Below, piece by piece: positions 35,866-45,451 of a DNA stretch of 64,000 bases. Location: NCBI RefSeq assembly GCF_030418165.1, contig NZ_JAUHTQ010000003.1:354231-418230 (forward strand). Reading direction: 5' to 3'. Origin of the DNA: Ureibacillus aquaedulcis. Lineage in GTDB: Bacteria > Bacillota > Bacilli > Bacillales_A > Planococcaceae. The notes under the pieces were generated by a model. That model saw only the letters and a program-made list of their open reading frames with translations. It ran no database searches and was not told where the DNA came from. Within the stretch, counting starts at the first letter, position 1, and every line of letters starts with the position of its first letter. The translations under genes were made by a program, and so were the position numbers.

Positions 35866-35914
35866 TTTATAAAATTTAAAACCACTTTTACTTAAAAAAG
35901 TAGAAGTGGTTTTA
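35866..35914 (-). terminator. Terminator of the DUF5667-like gene
   Basis: On the minus strand AAAACCACTTCTAC and GTAAAAGTGGTTTT form a stem and are followed by AAATTTTAT. It lies about 45 bp past the stop codon. Confidence 0.65.
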
Positions 35915-35955
35915 ATAAATATATTTAGTAATCTTTTTTTCTTTCAGTTAAAAAG

Positions 35956-37401
35956 TTACTCTTTATTTTCTTTGTTTGCTTTTTCTGGTTTGTTTTGAGC
36001 TTTTTGCTCTTTTGCCTCTTGTTTTTGCCCTTGCTGCTGTTGCTTAGCCTCTTGTTTTTCAGCTTGCTGTTGCTGTTTTTGAACAAGGCTTTCCTGGGCT
36101 TCAGCTTGTTTTTGCTCGGCCTGCAATTGCTTTTCTGCTGCTTTTTCTTGTTGTTTCACAGCTTGCTCAGCCTTATGTTCTTCACTTTTATTTATTTGCT
36201 CTGCTTGCTTTGTTGCCGGTGTTTGGGTTTGTTTAACCGTTTGTTTGACTTCAGCTTTTTGAGTTTGTTTGACTTCAGCTTTTTGAGTCTGAGTAGCTTC
36301 AGTTTTTAGAATTGTTGTAGCTGAAGTTTTTTCCTGTTTTGTCTCGACAGTAGCAGATGTCTTGGAAACTGTCTGACCTTCCGTCGCTTCCTCAATAACC
36401 ACTTCTTCATTTTCTGCACTCTCATTAGTAGTGATGGTTTGTGATTTTGTGTCTTCATTCTCTTCTGTTTTTGTAGCTTCGTCAGCATCTACCGTTTCCA
36501 CTTGCGCCTGCTTTTGTTTCTTTTCCAATTGAGCAAGCTTCTTTGTTACCTTTTTGTCCAGCTTTTCTTGTGCTTTCTCGATATTTTTGGCAATAGCATC
36601 TTTTGCAGTTGGATTGCTGACTTTATCTAGGACGGCTTGCAGGGCAAGGATATTAGCCGAGAATTTAGCAATCAGCTCAGCACGGTCCGTATCTTCTTCC
36701 GACGCTGCTTCCTCATTACCATCAACCTCTTCTGTACCCTCTTCTTGTACTTCTTCATCTGTTTCTGTTGGTTCTTCAGTTGATTCTTCATTTTCTTCAG
36801 TAGTTACATCTGCTTCGACTTCTTCTGAAGCTTCAGCATCTTCTAGTTGATCAAGAGCCGAGATTTGTTGTTCGATTGCCTTTTCCAAAGCTTCCTTCGC
36901 CAAATCTTCTTCACCAGCGGCAAACAGTGCCTCTACTTCGGCTATACGTTCTTCAGTTAAGGATAATAGCAAGTTTGCCTCTTTTTGATCATCAAAAGTT
37001 AGTGCCAGTTTGATATTTTCAGTAAATTCTTTTAGGAAATAAAAGAAATCGCCAGGCAATAAAGTCGGTTCTTCAACAACAGTTTCTTCCTCTAACGGCT
37101 TTTCATCTGTTGCTTCAGTTTCTTGTCCTTCTGACTGGATTTCCTCAGTTGTAGATTCCGACTCCTCTTTTGCATCTTCAGATTCCTCGGATGTATTTGC
37201 ATCTGTCTCTACTTCTTCATTTATAGATTGTTCCCCACCGGAAACCGCTGTTTCTTTTTGAGTAACTTCCTGCTGAACTATTTCTTGCACTTCTTCTTGA
37301 GTTTCCTCAGCAGCAAATACTTGGGTTGAGCCGATTGCCAAAGTTGCGGCTACTACCCCTGTTGTAATTACATTTTTTACTTTCGCATTAAATTTAGACA
37401 T
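35956..37401 (-). CDS. Secreted DUF5667-like protein with charged low-complexity regions
   Basis: A 481-aa exported protein. The signal peptide is VITTGVVAATLAIGSTQVFAAEE with an A-x-A cleavage site. A very acidic Glu/Thr-rich stretch (about 30-110) is followed by a helical module like DUF5667 (PGDFFYFLKEFTENIKLALT, LLSLTEERIAEVEALFA), a second acidic stretch, and a Lys/Gln/Ala-rich tail (AEVKQTQKAEVKQTVKQTQ). There is no LPxTG or other wall anchor. ATG 37401 follows GGAGGG. A c-di-GMP-I riboswitch lies in its leader, so it belongs to the sessile/motile switch. Its role is unknown; surface or matrix protein is a guess. Confidence 0.8.
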   Translation of the reverse strand: MSKFNAKVKNVITTGVVAATLAIGSTQVFAAEETQEEVQEIVQQEVTQKETAVSGGEQSINEEVETDANTSEESEDAKEESESTTEEIQSEGQETEATDEKPLEEETVVEEPTLLPGDFFYFLKEFTENIKLALTFDDQKEANLLLSLTEERIAEVEALFAAGEEDLAKEALEKAIEQQISALDQLEDAEASEEVEADVTTEENEESTEEPTETDEEVQEEGTEEVDGNEEAASEEDTDRAELIAKFSANILALQAVLDKVSNPTAKDAIAKNIEKAQEKLDKKVTKKLAQLEKKQKQAQVETVDADEATKTEENEDTKSQTITTNESAENEEVVIEEATEGQTVSKTSATVETKQEKTSATTILKTEATQTQKAEVKQTQKAEVKQTVKQTQTPATKQAEQINKSEEHKAEQAVKQQEKAAEKQLQAEQKQAEAQESLVQKQQQQAEKQEAKQQQQGQKQEAKEQKAQNKPEKANKENKE

Positions 37402-37408
37402 TAAGAGT

Positions 37409-37431
37409 CCCTCCAATTATTCTTTTGGAAG
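37409..37431 (-). promoter_or_regulatory. SD-masking hairpin (expression platform)
   Basis: In the mRNA CTTCCAA (37425-37431) pairs with TTGGAGG (37410-37416), covering the binding site of the DUF5667-like gene. It lies between riboswitch and start codon and fits translational control. Confidence 0.55.
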
Positions 37432-37477
37432 AAAGTAGAATTCCTCTTACTAGTAAAGGAGATTCATTATTCTTCAT

Positions 37478-37555
37478 TTGGCAGCCCAGCCATCATAGCT
37501 TTTACCTTAGATCTGTGACTTTGCGTCTCTATCTTTCAATAGATTTGCCTTTTTC
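37478..37555 (-). ncRNA. Cyclic di-GMP-I (GEMM) riboswitch
   Basis: The minus-strand leader contains the full conserved core: GGCAAA, a hairpin TCTATT-GAAA-GATAGA with a GNRA tetraloop, GACGCAAAGTCAC, CTAAGG, a second hairpin beginning AGCTATGATGGCT and a closing GGGCTGCC that pairs with the first GGC. This is the c-di-GMP-I aptamer. It lies about 75 nt ahead of the start of the secreted protein gene. The rest of the 426-bp gap up to 37828 is AT-rich with no further feature seen. Confidence 0.88.
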
Positions 37556-37827
37556 AAATGAGGAACAAATTTCTTAGTTCCTATCATTTGATTTTAATAT
37601 AATTTATTTCCTTTAAAAAAACTATCCATAATATTTCCCAATAATTTTTACTTCTATCTAACTAGCTATACATAAACCTACTTTCCTCCTATTCTAGGCC
37701 ATTTATTTGAACTCGCTTTATATTGATTTGTTCTTTTTTCTTTAAGATTTATATAAAGGCTTACTTCGTTTTTATGTTAAAATTTATAGGTTGTTCCAAT
37801 TATTTAGAAGCAGGATAGGTATTTTAT

Positions 37828-39402
37828 ATGAGGATTCTATCAAATCGAAAATTTAAACTGACTACTTTGTTAATGACTCTTATTATCGCATCCGTGCTAT
37901 CAACTACTTTTATCTTGTTGTTCGCGACCTATCAGCATGAAAAGAGTTCATTAACTCATACATATTTAACTTTGAATTCATCAAAATCCGAGAAATTAAG
38001 CAAATCGGTCAACTCCTTATTTAAATCAATGAGAATAAGTTTACAAGAAACCACGGAATTTCTCTCGAATCATCCTCATTTGACAGATGAGGAGATTCAG
38101 GAGCACCTAGAACTGCTGCGGAATAATAGCCGCTACTTCAATTCTTTAGCATGGGTAGATGAAACGGGATTGGTACGGGATATTGCGCCACTTAGGGTTG
38201 GTCTGAAAGGAGATTATATTACTGGCATTACAAAAGAAGTTGTAGATGCTAAAAAGCCGATGTTAACATCGCCCTATACAGCACCTACTGGGCGTATGCT
38301 AGTTTTGATGAGTGAACCTCTTTATGATCGGGAAGGAAATTATAAGGGCATCATTGGCGGCTCTATTTATTTACAGGAGAAAAATGTTCTTAATGAGATT
38401 CTTGGCAATGATATTGTTGATCAAAATGGTTCCTATTACTATGTAATCGGACCAAACGGCGTTTTATTATTCCACCCTGATACAAATCGTATAGGGGAGG
38501 ATATAAAAGACACTCCAATCAAGAAAAAGCTGGCGCTAGGACAAAGCGGTATGGAACGGGTCACGAATTCTAGAGGTGTGGAAATGCTGGCTGCATACAG
38601 TTATACTTCTGAAATAGGTTGGCTAGTAGTACAGCAGACCCCTGTTTCCTATGTGGACGGACTTTTAGAAGAACATATTCTAAAACTTCTATGGATTTTT
38701 CTGTTCCCTTTTATCATCTTGCTAATCGTTTCTTTAGGATTTGCCAGAAAGCTGGCTAAACCATTTATTGACTTGGCGGATATCGTAAGCCAGTTTGGTG
38801 CCGACAAACAAATTCAGCCTCCTGTTTTCAATTCACACTGGAATCGGGAAGCCGATCTTCTAACGAAAAGCTTGATTATTGCCATTGACGCGGTTGAAAA
38901 CAACAATACCTTATTAAAAGAAGAAGCTATGACAGATGCCCTTACAGGTTTGCCAAATCGAAAAAAACTTACTGAAGCAATATCCTATCTAGCAGACGAG
39001 GGCCAGTTATTTTCTTTGGTTGCAATCGATATCGACCGTTTTAAATTGGTTAACGATACTTATGGACATCAAATGGGGGATGAGGTTTTAAAGTTTTTGG
39101 CTAGAACCGTTCAATCAAAAATCGGAACGGGCGATGGATTTTTCCGTTTAGGCGGAGAAGAATTTATTCTATTATTGCCGAATGCCAAATGTTCAGAAGC
39201 CTATTCAATTTCAGAAATTATTCGAACGACAATTGCCAATACAATTAGTCCGTTTGGCAACCCTATAACGATTTCACTTGGAGTAGCGGAATTTCCTCAC
39301 CATTCGGATTCTTTGGAGGATTTATTTATTTTTGCAGATAAAGCCCTGTACCAATCAAAAGAAAATGGACGAAACCAAACAACGTTATGGGGTAAAGATT
39401 AA
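37828..39402 (+). CDS. Cache-domain diguanylate cyclase (GGDEF)
   Basis: A 524-aa cyclase: membrane helix 1 (about 12-32), a double-Cache-type external sensor (35-280), helix 2 (285-305), a short HAMP-like linker and a GGDEF domain (MTDALTGLPNRKKLTE onward). The active site is canonical GGEEF (FFRLGGEEFILLLP). The allosteric RxxD site is absent (GTGD at that position). It is divergent from the riboswitch-controlled gene, so its c-di-GMP product is likely read by that RNA. AGGATAGG lies before the start ATG. Confidence 0.87.
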   Translation: MRILSNRKFKLTTLLMTLIIASVLSTTFILLFATYQHEKSSLTHTYLTLNSSKSEKLSKSVNSLFKSMRISLQETTEFLSNHPHLTDEEIQEHLELLRNNSRYFNSLAWVDETGLVRDIAPLRVGLKGDYITGITKEVVDAKKPMLTSPYTAPTGRMLVLMSEPLYDREGNYKGIIGGSIYLQEKNVLNEILGNDIVDQNGSYYYVIGPNGVLLFHPDTNRIGEDIKDTPIKKKLALGQSGMERVTNSRGVEMLAAYSYTSEIGWLVVQQTPVSYVDGLLEEHILKLLWIFLFPFIILLIVSLGFARKLAKPFIDLADIVSQFGADKQIQPPVFNSHWNREADLLTKSLIIAIDAVENNNTLLKEEAMTDALTGLPNRKKLTEAISYLADEGQLFSLVAIDIDRFKLVNDTYGHQMGDEVLKFLARTVQSKIGTGDGFFRLGGEEFILLLPNAKCSEAYSISEIIRTTIANTISPFGNPITISLGVAEFPHHSDSLEDLFIFADKALYQSKENGRNQTTLWGKD

Positions 39403-39412
39403 TAAATACACG

Positions 39413-39450
39413 AAAAAAACGGTTCCCACAACCAGGAACCGTATTTTATG
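39413..39450. terminator. Terminator copy 1
   Basis: ACGGTTCC / GGAACCGT hairpin with a T7 tract on the minus strand, and only TATTTTAT on the + strand. It is 31/33 identical to the copy at 39603-39635. Confidence 0.75.
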
Positions 39451-39476
39451 CATTGTAATTTTGGAAATCGGATACC

Positions 39477-39602
39477 CAGACTGACTTGAAAACGCTTGTC
39501 AGACAAGGCGGGAAACCGAGCGAAGACCCGAATAGAACATGACGTTCATGAGGGGACGAGTGAGGCGACCAACGCAGTATGCGAGCGTTTGTCAACAGTC
39601 TG
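39477..39602. other. 126-bp structured element with imperfect terminal inverted repeats
   Basis: The ends CAGACTG...AAACGCT and AGCGTTT...CAGTCTG are inverted. Inside are three small hairpins: CTTGT-CAG-ACAAG, CATGA-CGT-TCATG and CGCA-GTA-TGCG. The element is GC-richer than its surroundings and is flanked by two near-identical terminators. It has no coding frame with a binding site. It could be a mobile palindromic element or a structured RNA. Confidence 0.55.
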
Positions 39603-39636
39603 AAACGGTTCCCACTACCAGGAACCGTTTTTTATA
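39603..39636. terminator. Terminator copy 2
   Basis: ACGGTTCC / GGAACCGT hairpin with TTTTTT on the + strand, overlapping the stop codon of the helicase gene by a few bases. It is nearly identical to copy 1, as if one original bidirectional terminator was split by the element between. Confidence 0.75.
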
Positions 39637-42600
39637 TCATCAAAATTTCTCTTATATCTTCTTCCGTCAATGAACTAGCAATTTTTGGGTCAGGATGGAC
39701 AATCTCCGAAATAAGGTCTCTCTTTTTTGCTTGGAGTATATTCATCTTCTCTTCGATTGTACCCTTTGCAACCATTTTAATTACCTGCACATCATTTTTC
39801 TGCCCCATTCGATAGGCGCGGTCGGCAGCTTGATCCTCTACAGCCGGATTCCACCAGAGATCATATAAAATGACTGTATCCGCCCCGGTTAAATTTAATC
39901 CTGTACCACCAGCTTTTAGTGAAATTAAAAATACCTCTTGTTCGCCATCATTAAACCGATTACAGAGATCTACCCTTTCTTCTGAAGGGGTTTGCCCATC
40001 AAGATAAAAGTAGGTTTGCCCACGCATTGTCAATTCTTTTCCGACAAGCTGCAGCATTTTGGTAAATTGAGAGAAAATCAGGACCCTTCGCGCGGAAGCT
40101 CTAGATTCCTCCAGAATTTGCAGCAATTGTTCAAACTTTGCCGAGCTGCCTTTATAACCATCAACAAATAAAGCAGGATGACAGCATATTTGGCGCAACC
40201 TCGTCAGGCCTGCCAGAATCCGAATCCGATTCTTTTGGAAAGTTTCTTTATCGAGATGCTTTAAGGTATCATGTCGAAGCTTTGCTAAAAAGGCTGTATA
40301 AAGCTTCTTTTGATCAGGCAGCAGCTCAGAAAACTCAAGGGTTTCATGCTTTTCCGGCAATTCTGGCAGAACGTCGAATTTAACGCGACGAAGCAAGAAT
40401 GGACGTACTCGGCGGGCAATTGACTTTCGGGATAGATGGCTGTATTCTTCTAATCCCTTGAATAGCTGCGGGAATACCACATGATAAATGGACCATAGCT
40501 CTTCCGGTGAATTTTCCACCGGTGTACCAGTCAGTGCGAAACGATTTTTCGCTTTTAACTTTTTCACTGTGCGTGCTGTCTGGGTATTGGGGTTTTTAAA
40601 GCTCTGAGCCTCATCAAAGAATATAGTATGGAAGGATTGTTTCTCATACCACTTCATATCTCTTCGCAGCAACGGATAGCTTGTGATCAAGATATCCGTT
40701 TCATTTATTTCTTGCAAGAGCTTTTCTCTTTCTTCCCTTTTCCCATCAATGACTATTGCTTGTAGATGGGGTGCAAAGGTGTCAATTTCATTCAACCAAT
40801 TATAAGTTAAGGACGAAGGACAGATTATTAGAACTGGTTGCCTTTGTTCCCGAATACTCGCTAGTTCCGAAACAATAAATGTAATGCTTTGCAGCGTTTT
40901 TCCAAGTCCCATATCATCTGCCAATACACCACCGAATCCGTAGCTTGCAAGCTTCTTCATCCATTTAAAGCCTTGTTTTTGGTAATCCCTTAGTATTGGA
41001 TTTAAGCTTTCCGGGACAGCAAACTCCAGACTAGCCGGATGCATTAATTGATCGACAAATTGCCTAAAGGATGCTTCAGGTGAAAATACTTCACTTTCCT
41101 CTATCAGGTCGAGAAATTTTAGCCCTTCTAGAATTGGCATATTCAAACTAGCTTCAAACTCATCTTCCTGTGCTGGTATAGCGGTTAGGAATCGGCGAAT
41201 TTCTTCCATTTCCCTTGTTTCCAATGAAAGCAATGATCCACTCGGAAGCCGGTAGAACTTTTGCTTGATTTGCAGTGCTTTTAGTATTTCTTTTATGTGC
41301 TTGTCCGCTATGCCGTCCATTTCAAACTTAAATTCCAGCCAGTCTGTTCGATCTTTTGGAACCTTCACGCGGATTTTTGGGAACGTATTATCTCTTGCAA
41401 TACGAACTCGAACAGCTGTTGTTGCATAAATTTGGGCAAGTTTTTGAAGCTTTGGAACAGTATGATAAAGAAACTCATATTCCAATTCCTCATTCTGCAT
41501 ATAATAACCGCCCTCAGTTATCGTAAAACCACTGTCCTCCATCAGCTCCAAAATTTCCTCTTCCTTGTTTATATCCCGTATAATCGCTGGGCCAAGAGGC
41601 GTATCACGATTTTCTAATGGTTGGATGACCACGTTCTCATAATGGAATTCAAGTCCTGCAAGAAGACGGTTTTTTAAGCGATCCAAATAAACCTTGACGA
41701 CCAGGGGTGTTTTCATAAATCGTTCTGTTACCCCTTTGGACAGCTGCACAATGCCGATTTTTTTCAGCCCGGGCACCACTTTTTTCATAAAAAAATCAAT
41801 CTGGTCTTTCGTTATAGGAATGGTATTCGTTGCTGGCGCTTTGAGCATTTGTTTCAGCTGAATTAATCGCTCGCTATCCTGCCCTTCCAATTGAAAAATC
41901 TTCCCGCCACTAATCACAACATGGTATGCATCCAAAATAGTTAGTTGGTTAAACCCCTTCATATGGAGTTGAAAGCGATGATTATCTTCCACTAAGTGGA
42001 ATTCTAAAGGAGGTACACCATTTTGAAATTGTAGGCTTCTATAAGAATAATCCTCCTGCTCAAGGGTTATGGAGGGAACTTTTAAAAGTAATGGTTTGAG
42101 ACCTGGCCATGCGGAAGGTGGTATAAGTAAATAGTCATCACTCACCGTAAATCTGTCGGCATCCGATTTCACCTCCAAATAGACTCTTTCATCTTGTGCC
42201 ACATGGATTAGCTGTTGAATGAATGCATCCACATCAGCTGAAAAGCATTGTAAAGTTGGATCATATTTTGTTATTGATGAAATATAGCTGGCATTTCCTT
42301 CACGAATATCTTGTAAAAACTGACGGATGTTCTGTACCTTTGCTGACTTTACCTCTACTTCAATACCAAACAGGAATTCATCCTTGTTAATTAAAATTGG
42401 CTTAACATTAAAACGAGCATCGATAACTTCTCTTTTTTCAAAATGAAGCTGCTGTCCACTTTTCAAACTTGCCTTCTCCAGGAAGAGCGTCATAAACTCA
42501 TCAGTTAATCCGCGTTCCTGAGTTTGCTCATTATGTATATTGTTAGAGGAAATCCCTTGTTTCTTTATTTCGAACAGTGCAATGAGCACTGCCGCAGTAT

Positions 42601-42841
42601 GTTGACAGGAATGTTTAAAGTTCGGTAATGATGGACAGCTGCAGGAAGAGTGAAATTCCCCATTTTTTGATTTCTTAATTGTGACATGGAATTCTTCTGT
42701 TCCCTTAACGATTCCCTCACATATGTGTGAGGTATGCTTGGTAATCAATACTTTACCCGCACGATAAAAAGAGTCCCCTCTTTTAAAGGAGACGGTCCCA
42801 CATAAATCTTTGATTGTTTTTAGATTTAACCTAATGTCCAT
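39632..42841 (-). CDS. SWIM zinc finger plus SNF2-family helicase
   Basis: A 1069-aa ATPase. The N-terminal SWIM zinc finger reads CSCPSLPNFKHSCQH (CxC...CxH, about 60-85). A long unassigned middle part precedes the SNF2 motor: ADDMGLGKT (motif I), FFDEAQSFKNPNT (motif II), ALTGTPVENS (III), and QAADRAYRMGQ (VI). Such proteins, e.g. YwqA of bacilli, remodel protein-nucleic acid complexes, perhaps RNA polymerase or DNA-repair complexes; the role is unproven. AAAGGAGC lies before ATG. It is a single gene. Confidence 0.87.
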   Translation of the reverse strand: MDIRLNLKTIKDLCGTVSFKRGDSFYRAGKVLITKHTSHICEGIVKGTEEFHVTIKKSKNGEFHSSCSCPSLPNFKHSCQHTAAVLIALFEIKKQGISSNNIHNEQTQERGLTDEFMTLFLEKASLKSGQQLHFEKREVIDARFNVKPILINKDEFLFGIEVEVKSAKVQNIRQFLQDIREGNASYISSITKYDPTLQCFSADVDAFIQQLIHVAQDERVYLEVKSDADRFTVSDDYLLIPPSAWPGLKPLLLKVPSITLEQEDYSYRSLQFQNGVPPLEFHLVEDNHRFQLHMKGFNQLTILDAYHVVISGGKIFQLEGQDSERLIQLKQMLKAPATNTIPITKDQIDFFMKKVVPGLKKIGIVQLSKGVTERFMKTPLVVKVYLDRLKNRLLAGLEFHYENVVIQPLENRDTPLGPAIIRDINKEEEILELMEDSGFTITEGGYYMQNEELEYEFLYHTVPKLQKLAQIYATTAVRVRIARDNTFPKIRVKVPKDRTDWLEFKFEMDGIADKHIKEILKALQIKQKFYRLPSGSLLSLETREMEEIRRFLTAIPAQEDEFEASLNMPILEGLKFLDLIEESEVFSPEASFRQFVDQLMHPASLEFAVPESLNPILRDYQKQGFKWMKKLASYGFGGVLADDMGLGKTLQSITFIVSELASIREQRQPVLIICPSSLTYNWLNEIDTFAPHLQAIVIDGKREEREKLLQEINETDILITSYPLLRRDMKWYEKQSFHTIFFDEAQSFKNPNTQTARTVKKLKAKNRFALTGTPVENSPEELWSIYHVVFPQLFKGLEEYSHLSRKSIARRVRPFLLRRVKFDVLPELPEKHETLEFSELLPDQKKLYTAFLAKLRHDTLKHLDKETFQKNRIRILAGLTRLRQICCHPALFVDGYKGSSAKFEQLLQILEESRASARRVLIFSQFTKMLQLVGKELTMRGQTYFYLDGQTPSEERVDLCNRFNDGEQEVFLISLKAGGTGLNLTGADTVILYDLWWNPAVEDQAADRAYRMGQKNDVQVIKMVAKGTIEEKMNILQAKKRDLISEIVHPDPKIASSLTEEDIREILMI

Positions 42842-42956
42842 GTTAGGCTGCTCCTTTCTCGAGCGAATTTTCCACTACTTATTTTTGTCCGATTTTATTG
42901 TTTTCTACTTTCATTTTATCACGGAATTGGAATGTGTTCGAGGATTGTAGGTATAC

Positions 42957-42991
42957 GTAAAAATAGCCTCATCTTGTAGAATGAGGCTACT
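42957..42991 (-). terminator. Terminator of the first chemoreceptor gene
   Basis: On the minus strand TAGCCTCAT pairs with ATGAGGCTA and is followed by TTTTTAC. Confidence 0.8.
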
Positions 42992-43073
42992 TTACCTTTA
43001 TATGAAATCGACTATTTCTATTTCCGAAGGTCCGATAGGTAGTTCGAAAGGATTTGTGTACATTTTTGCTTCC

Positions 43074-44789
43074 CTAGAGTTTGAATTTCTTGATTAATTC
43101 ATCCAAGTCACGGGACATATTTGTTAAAAGTTCAATCGTATTTGAGATTTCATTTACATCAGTTTCTTGGTTTACGGATCGTTCCACTACTTCTTTTGTA
43201 TAGTTTGCGGTTTGGTAAGCAAATTGGGTTGACTCCTCTACAGAGCTAGCTAATTGTTCGGAGGAAGCCGCCATTTCCGCCAAAGTTGCCGAAACTTCTT
43301 TTATATAAGAAGCAACGTTTTGAATGGAAGTTACGATTTTGGTAAATGAATCTTTGGCTTCACCAACAGTTTCAATTCCTTTTGCCACACTTTTTGAAAC
43401 AAGGGACATCGATTCAACAGTTTGATTCGTACCTCTATTCATGTTGGATATCAAATCTACTATACTAGCTGTAGCTTGTTCCGTTTGATTTGCAAGCTTT
43501 CTCACTTCATCTGCTACAACAGCAAAACCTTTACCATTTTCTCCAGCTCTTGCTGCTTCAATCGAAGCATTCAGGGCAAGTAGATTTGTTTGGTTAGAAA
43601 TATCCTGAATCAGATTGATAAAGGTTGAAATCTCTTGGGATTGATTCTTTAATTCATTGATTGCATTGGACGACAATTTCACAGTTTTATCGATCACATT
43701 TATTTGGTCTATGACATTATCCATCGCAACACTTCCAACATTTGCGTTATTTAAGCTTCGATTTGATAAGTCCAATACATTTTCCGATGCCACCGAGACT
43801 TGTTGAATACCGCCTGAAATTTGTTCAATAGCTATAGTACTCTCTTTAGAAGAATTATATAAAGTACTGGCACCTTCCGATACTTTTTGAACAGAAATTG
43901 TAACGTACTTGCTAGCTTCACTAACTTTATCACTATTGCTTATTAAATTTTTGGAAGTATCGAGTAATTGGCTTGAATTTAACTGGATGCCTTGAATCAA
44001 GTTGCGAAGGTCATCTACCATCCTTCCAAAAGTATTCGTTACAACGCCGATTTCATCTTGCCTTTTCGATATTTCGGCAACCGGCAACAGATTACCTTTT
44101 CCAATTTCTTCTACATGTGATGTTAATTTCTTTAACGGTCTCGTAAGATATTCCGTTATAAAATAAATAATAAAAAGTCCAATGATTAAAATAACTAGTG
44201 TGGTAACTATTATACTGGTTTTATTATCATCCATTTGATGATAAACATCAGTGGCATCTATATCAGCTCCAACGACTCCAATGATTTCTCCCGTCTCATC
44301 TTTAATAGGAGCAAAAACGGAAATCAAGGAACCGTATTCATCACTTGTCATTTCAAATTCAGGCTCACCAGTTTCAAACGCATCCATCATTGCTTTATAA
44401 GTATCCGCGCTTTCTTCTACCTCTCCTACTTCTGAAGCATCTTCCTTATCGAGACCATCAACGACATAATAATATTCATAGTCTCCATTCTTTTGTTCAC
44501 GCGCCATTGTAAACAAGTAAGTAATATTGTTCATTTCCCTTATTCTATTTAATGTCTCTCTTAATTCGTCATAATAGTCTGTTTGTACAGAATCAATGGA
44601 TATCTCTTTGTATTTCTCTAAATCAATAACTTCTACTACATTTTCTACCATACCTGTAACCTGCTCCCCTACAGAATCTTTTACTAAATTCATAGAGGAA
44701 CGGAACAAAAGGCTGCTCATAATCAGACAAGTTAGCAAAAGCAAGCCAGAAAAGGTAAGTAACAGCTTGAATTTTAAAGTTTTTTTCAT
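43074..44789 (-). CDS. Methyl-accepting chemotaxis protein with single-Cache sensor
   Basis: A 571-aa receptor. Helix 1 (about 8-30), an external single-Cache sensor (35-185; [32 protein letters not shown]), helix 2 (190-212), HAMP (215-265) and a signalling hairpin with the conserved tip [21 protein letters not shown]. Methylation-type Glu/Gln pairs are present in the flanking helices. GAAGGAGC lies ahead of the start. It has its own terminator and is not beside other chemotaxis genes. The ligand is unknown; Cache domains bind small organic acids or amino acids. Confidence 0.88.
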   Translation of the reverse strand: MKKTLKFKLLLTFSGLLLLTCLIMSSLLFRSSMNLVKDSVGEQVTGMVENVVEVIDLEKYKEISIDSVQTDYYDELRETLNRIREMNNITYLFTMAREQKNGDYEYYYVVDGLDKEDASEVGEVEESADTYKAMMDAFETGEPEFEMTSDEYGSLISVFAPIKDETGEIIGVVGADIDATDVYHQMDDNKTSIIVTTLVILIIGLFIIYFITEYLTRPLKKLTSHVEEIGKGNLLPVAEISKRQDEIGVVTNTFGRMVDDLRNLIQGIQLNSSQLLDTSKNLISNSDKVSEASKYVTISVQKVSEGASTLYNSSKESTIAIEQISGGIQQVSVASENVLDLSNRSLNNANVGSVAMDNVIDQINVIDKTVKLSSNAINELKNQSQEISTFINLIQDISNQTNLLALNASIEAARAGENGKGFAVVADEVRKLANQTEQATASIVDLISNMNRGTNQTVESMSLVSKSVAKGIETVGEAKDSFTKIVTSIQNVASYIKEVSATLAEMAASSEQLASSVEESTQFAYQTANYTKEVVERSVNQETDVNEISNTIELLTNMSRDLDELIKKFKL

Positions 44790-45083
44790 ACTGGGCTCCT
44801 TCTAGAGGAAATCTATTAAATTTTTGCACTTAATGTTAATAATAATTACAATATTTAGTTTAATTTCCTACAAATAGTTTTCTGATATATCAAATATAAC
44901 ACTTTTTTACCATAACAAACAGAGATTTCTATATAGAAAGTATTAGGATACATGAAACATTCAGCCCATGGTGCACCGGGAAATGGCTAAAGAGCAATTG
45001 TTGAAATGATAGGATTGATTTACTAACTTGATTGGCTTGTTCAAGTGGCAAATTGCAGCGATCGTAAGGGGTAAATTTGCAGC
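44790..45083. other. Gene-free AT-rich stretch
   Basis: This gap between the chemoreceptor gene and the small basic protein gene holds the receptor's ribosome binding site and AT-rich DNA. I looked for a SigD-type promoter (TAAA-N15-GCCGATAA) and for riboswitch cores and saw none. An overlapping 62-codon frame has no binding site. Confidence 0.5.
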
Positions 45084-45115
45084 AAAAAAAAGACAGGGTA
45101 CTATTACCCTGTCCC
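45084..45115 (-). terminator. Terminator of the 36-aa basic protein gene
   Basis: On the minus strand GGGACAGGGTA and its partner TACCCTGTC form a stem and are followed by TTTTTTTT. It lies 17 bp past the stop. Confidence 0.85.
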
Positions 45116-45131
45116 AATACTTATATGAGGT

Positions 45132-45242
45132 TTAGTTTTTATGGCGAGCCGTTGATGACCCTTTATTTCTACGTTGTTCATCCGGAACTTTTGGTTGCTC
45201 CTTAATCTTTCTCTTACTATCAGGACGCGAATTTTTAACCAT
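45132..45242 (-). CDS. 36-aa basic small protein
   Basis: The ATG at 45242 lies 6 bp after GGAGGGG and opens a 36-codon frame, MVKNSRPDSKRKIKEQPK... ending GSSTARHKN. It is strongly basic (many Lys and Arg), without Cys or hydrophobic segments, and so soluble and likely nucleic-acid-binding or disordered. A strong terminator follows. It is reminiscent of the small spore-associated basic proteins of bacilli, but I cannot name a family. Confidence 0.68.
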   Translation of the reverse strand: MVKNSRPDSKRKIKEQPKVPDEQRRNKGSSTARHKN

Positions 45243-45451
45243 AATTTTCCCCTCCGTATAAGTATCTTTATTTGGCTAATGCTGTTAATGCTCGGTGACG
45301 AAATCCAGTTTGGACATCGACAGCAAGCATCACAACCATGGCCAATCTTAGATTAACCGGAATAAGAGGAATTATTCTATGGTTTGGTTTGACGCTAGAA
45401 TATCACCTCATAAGAATTCAAAGCCTTCAACATATTTTTTAGAAATTAATC

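Noticed and set aside
35697..35879. 60-codon + strand frame beyond the RsbY-like gene
   Set aside because: TTG start without a binding site in AT-rich DNA; no features.
44929..45117. 62-codon minus-strand frame between the chemoreceptor and the small basic protein
   Set aside because: No binding site and it starts within the neighbouring gene's terminator; not supported as a gene.
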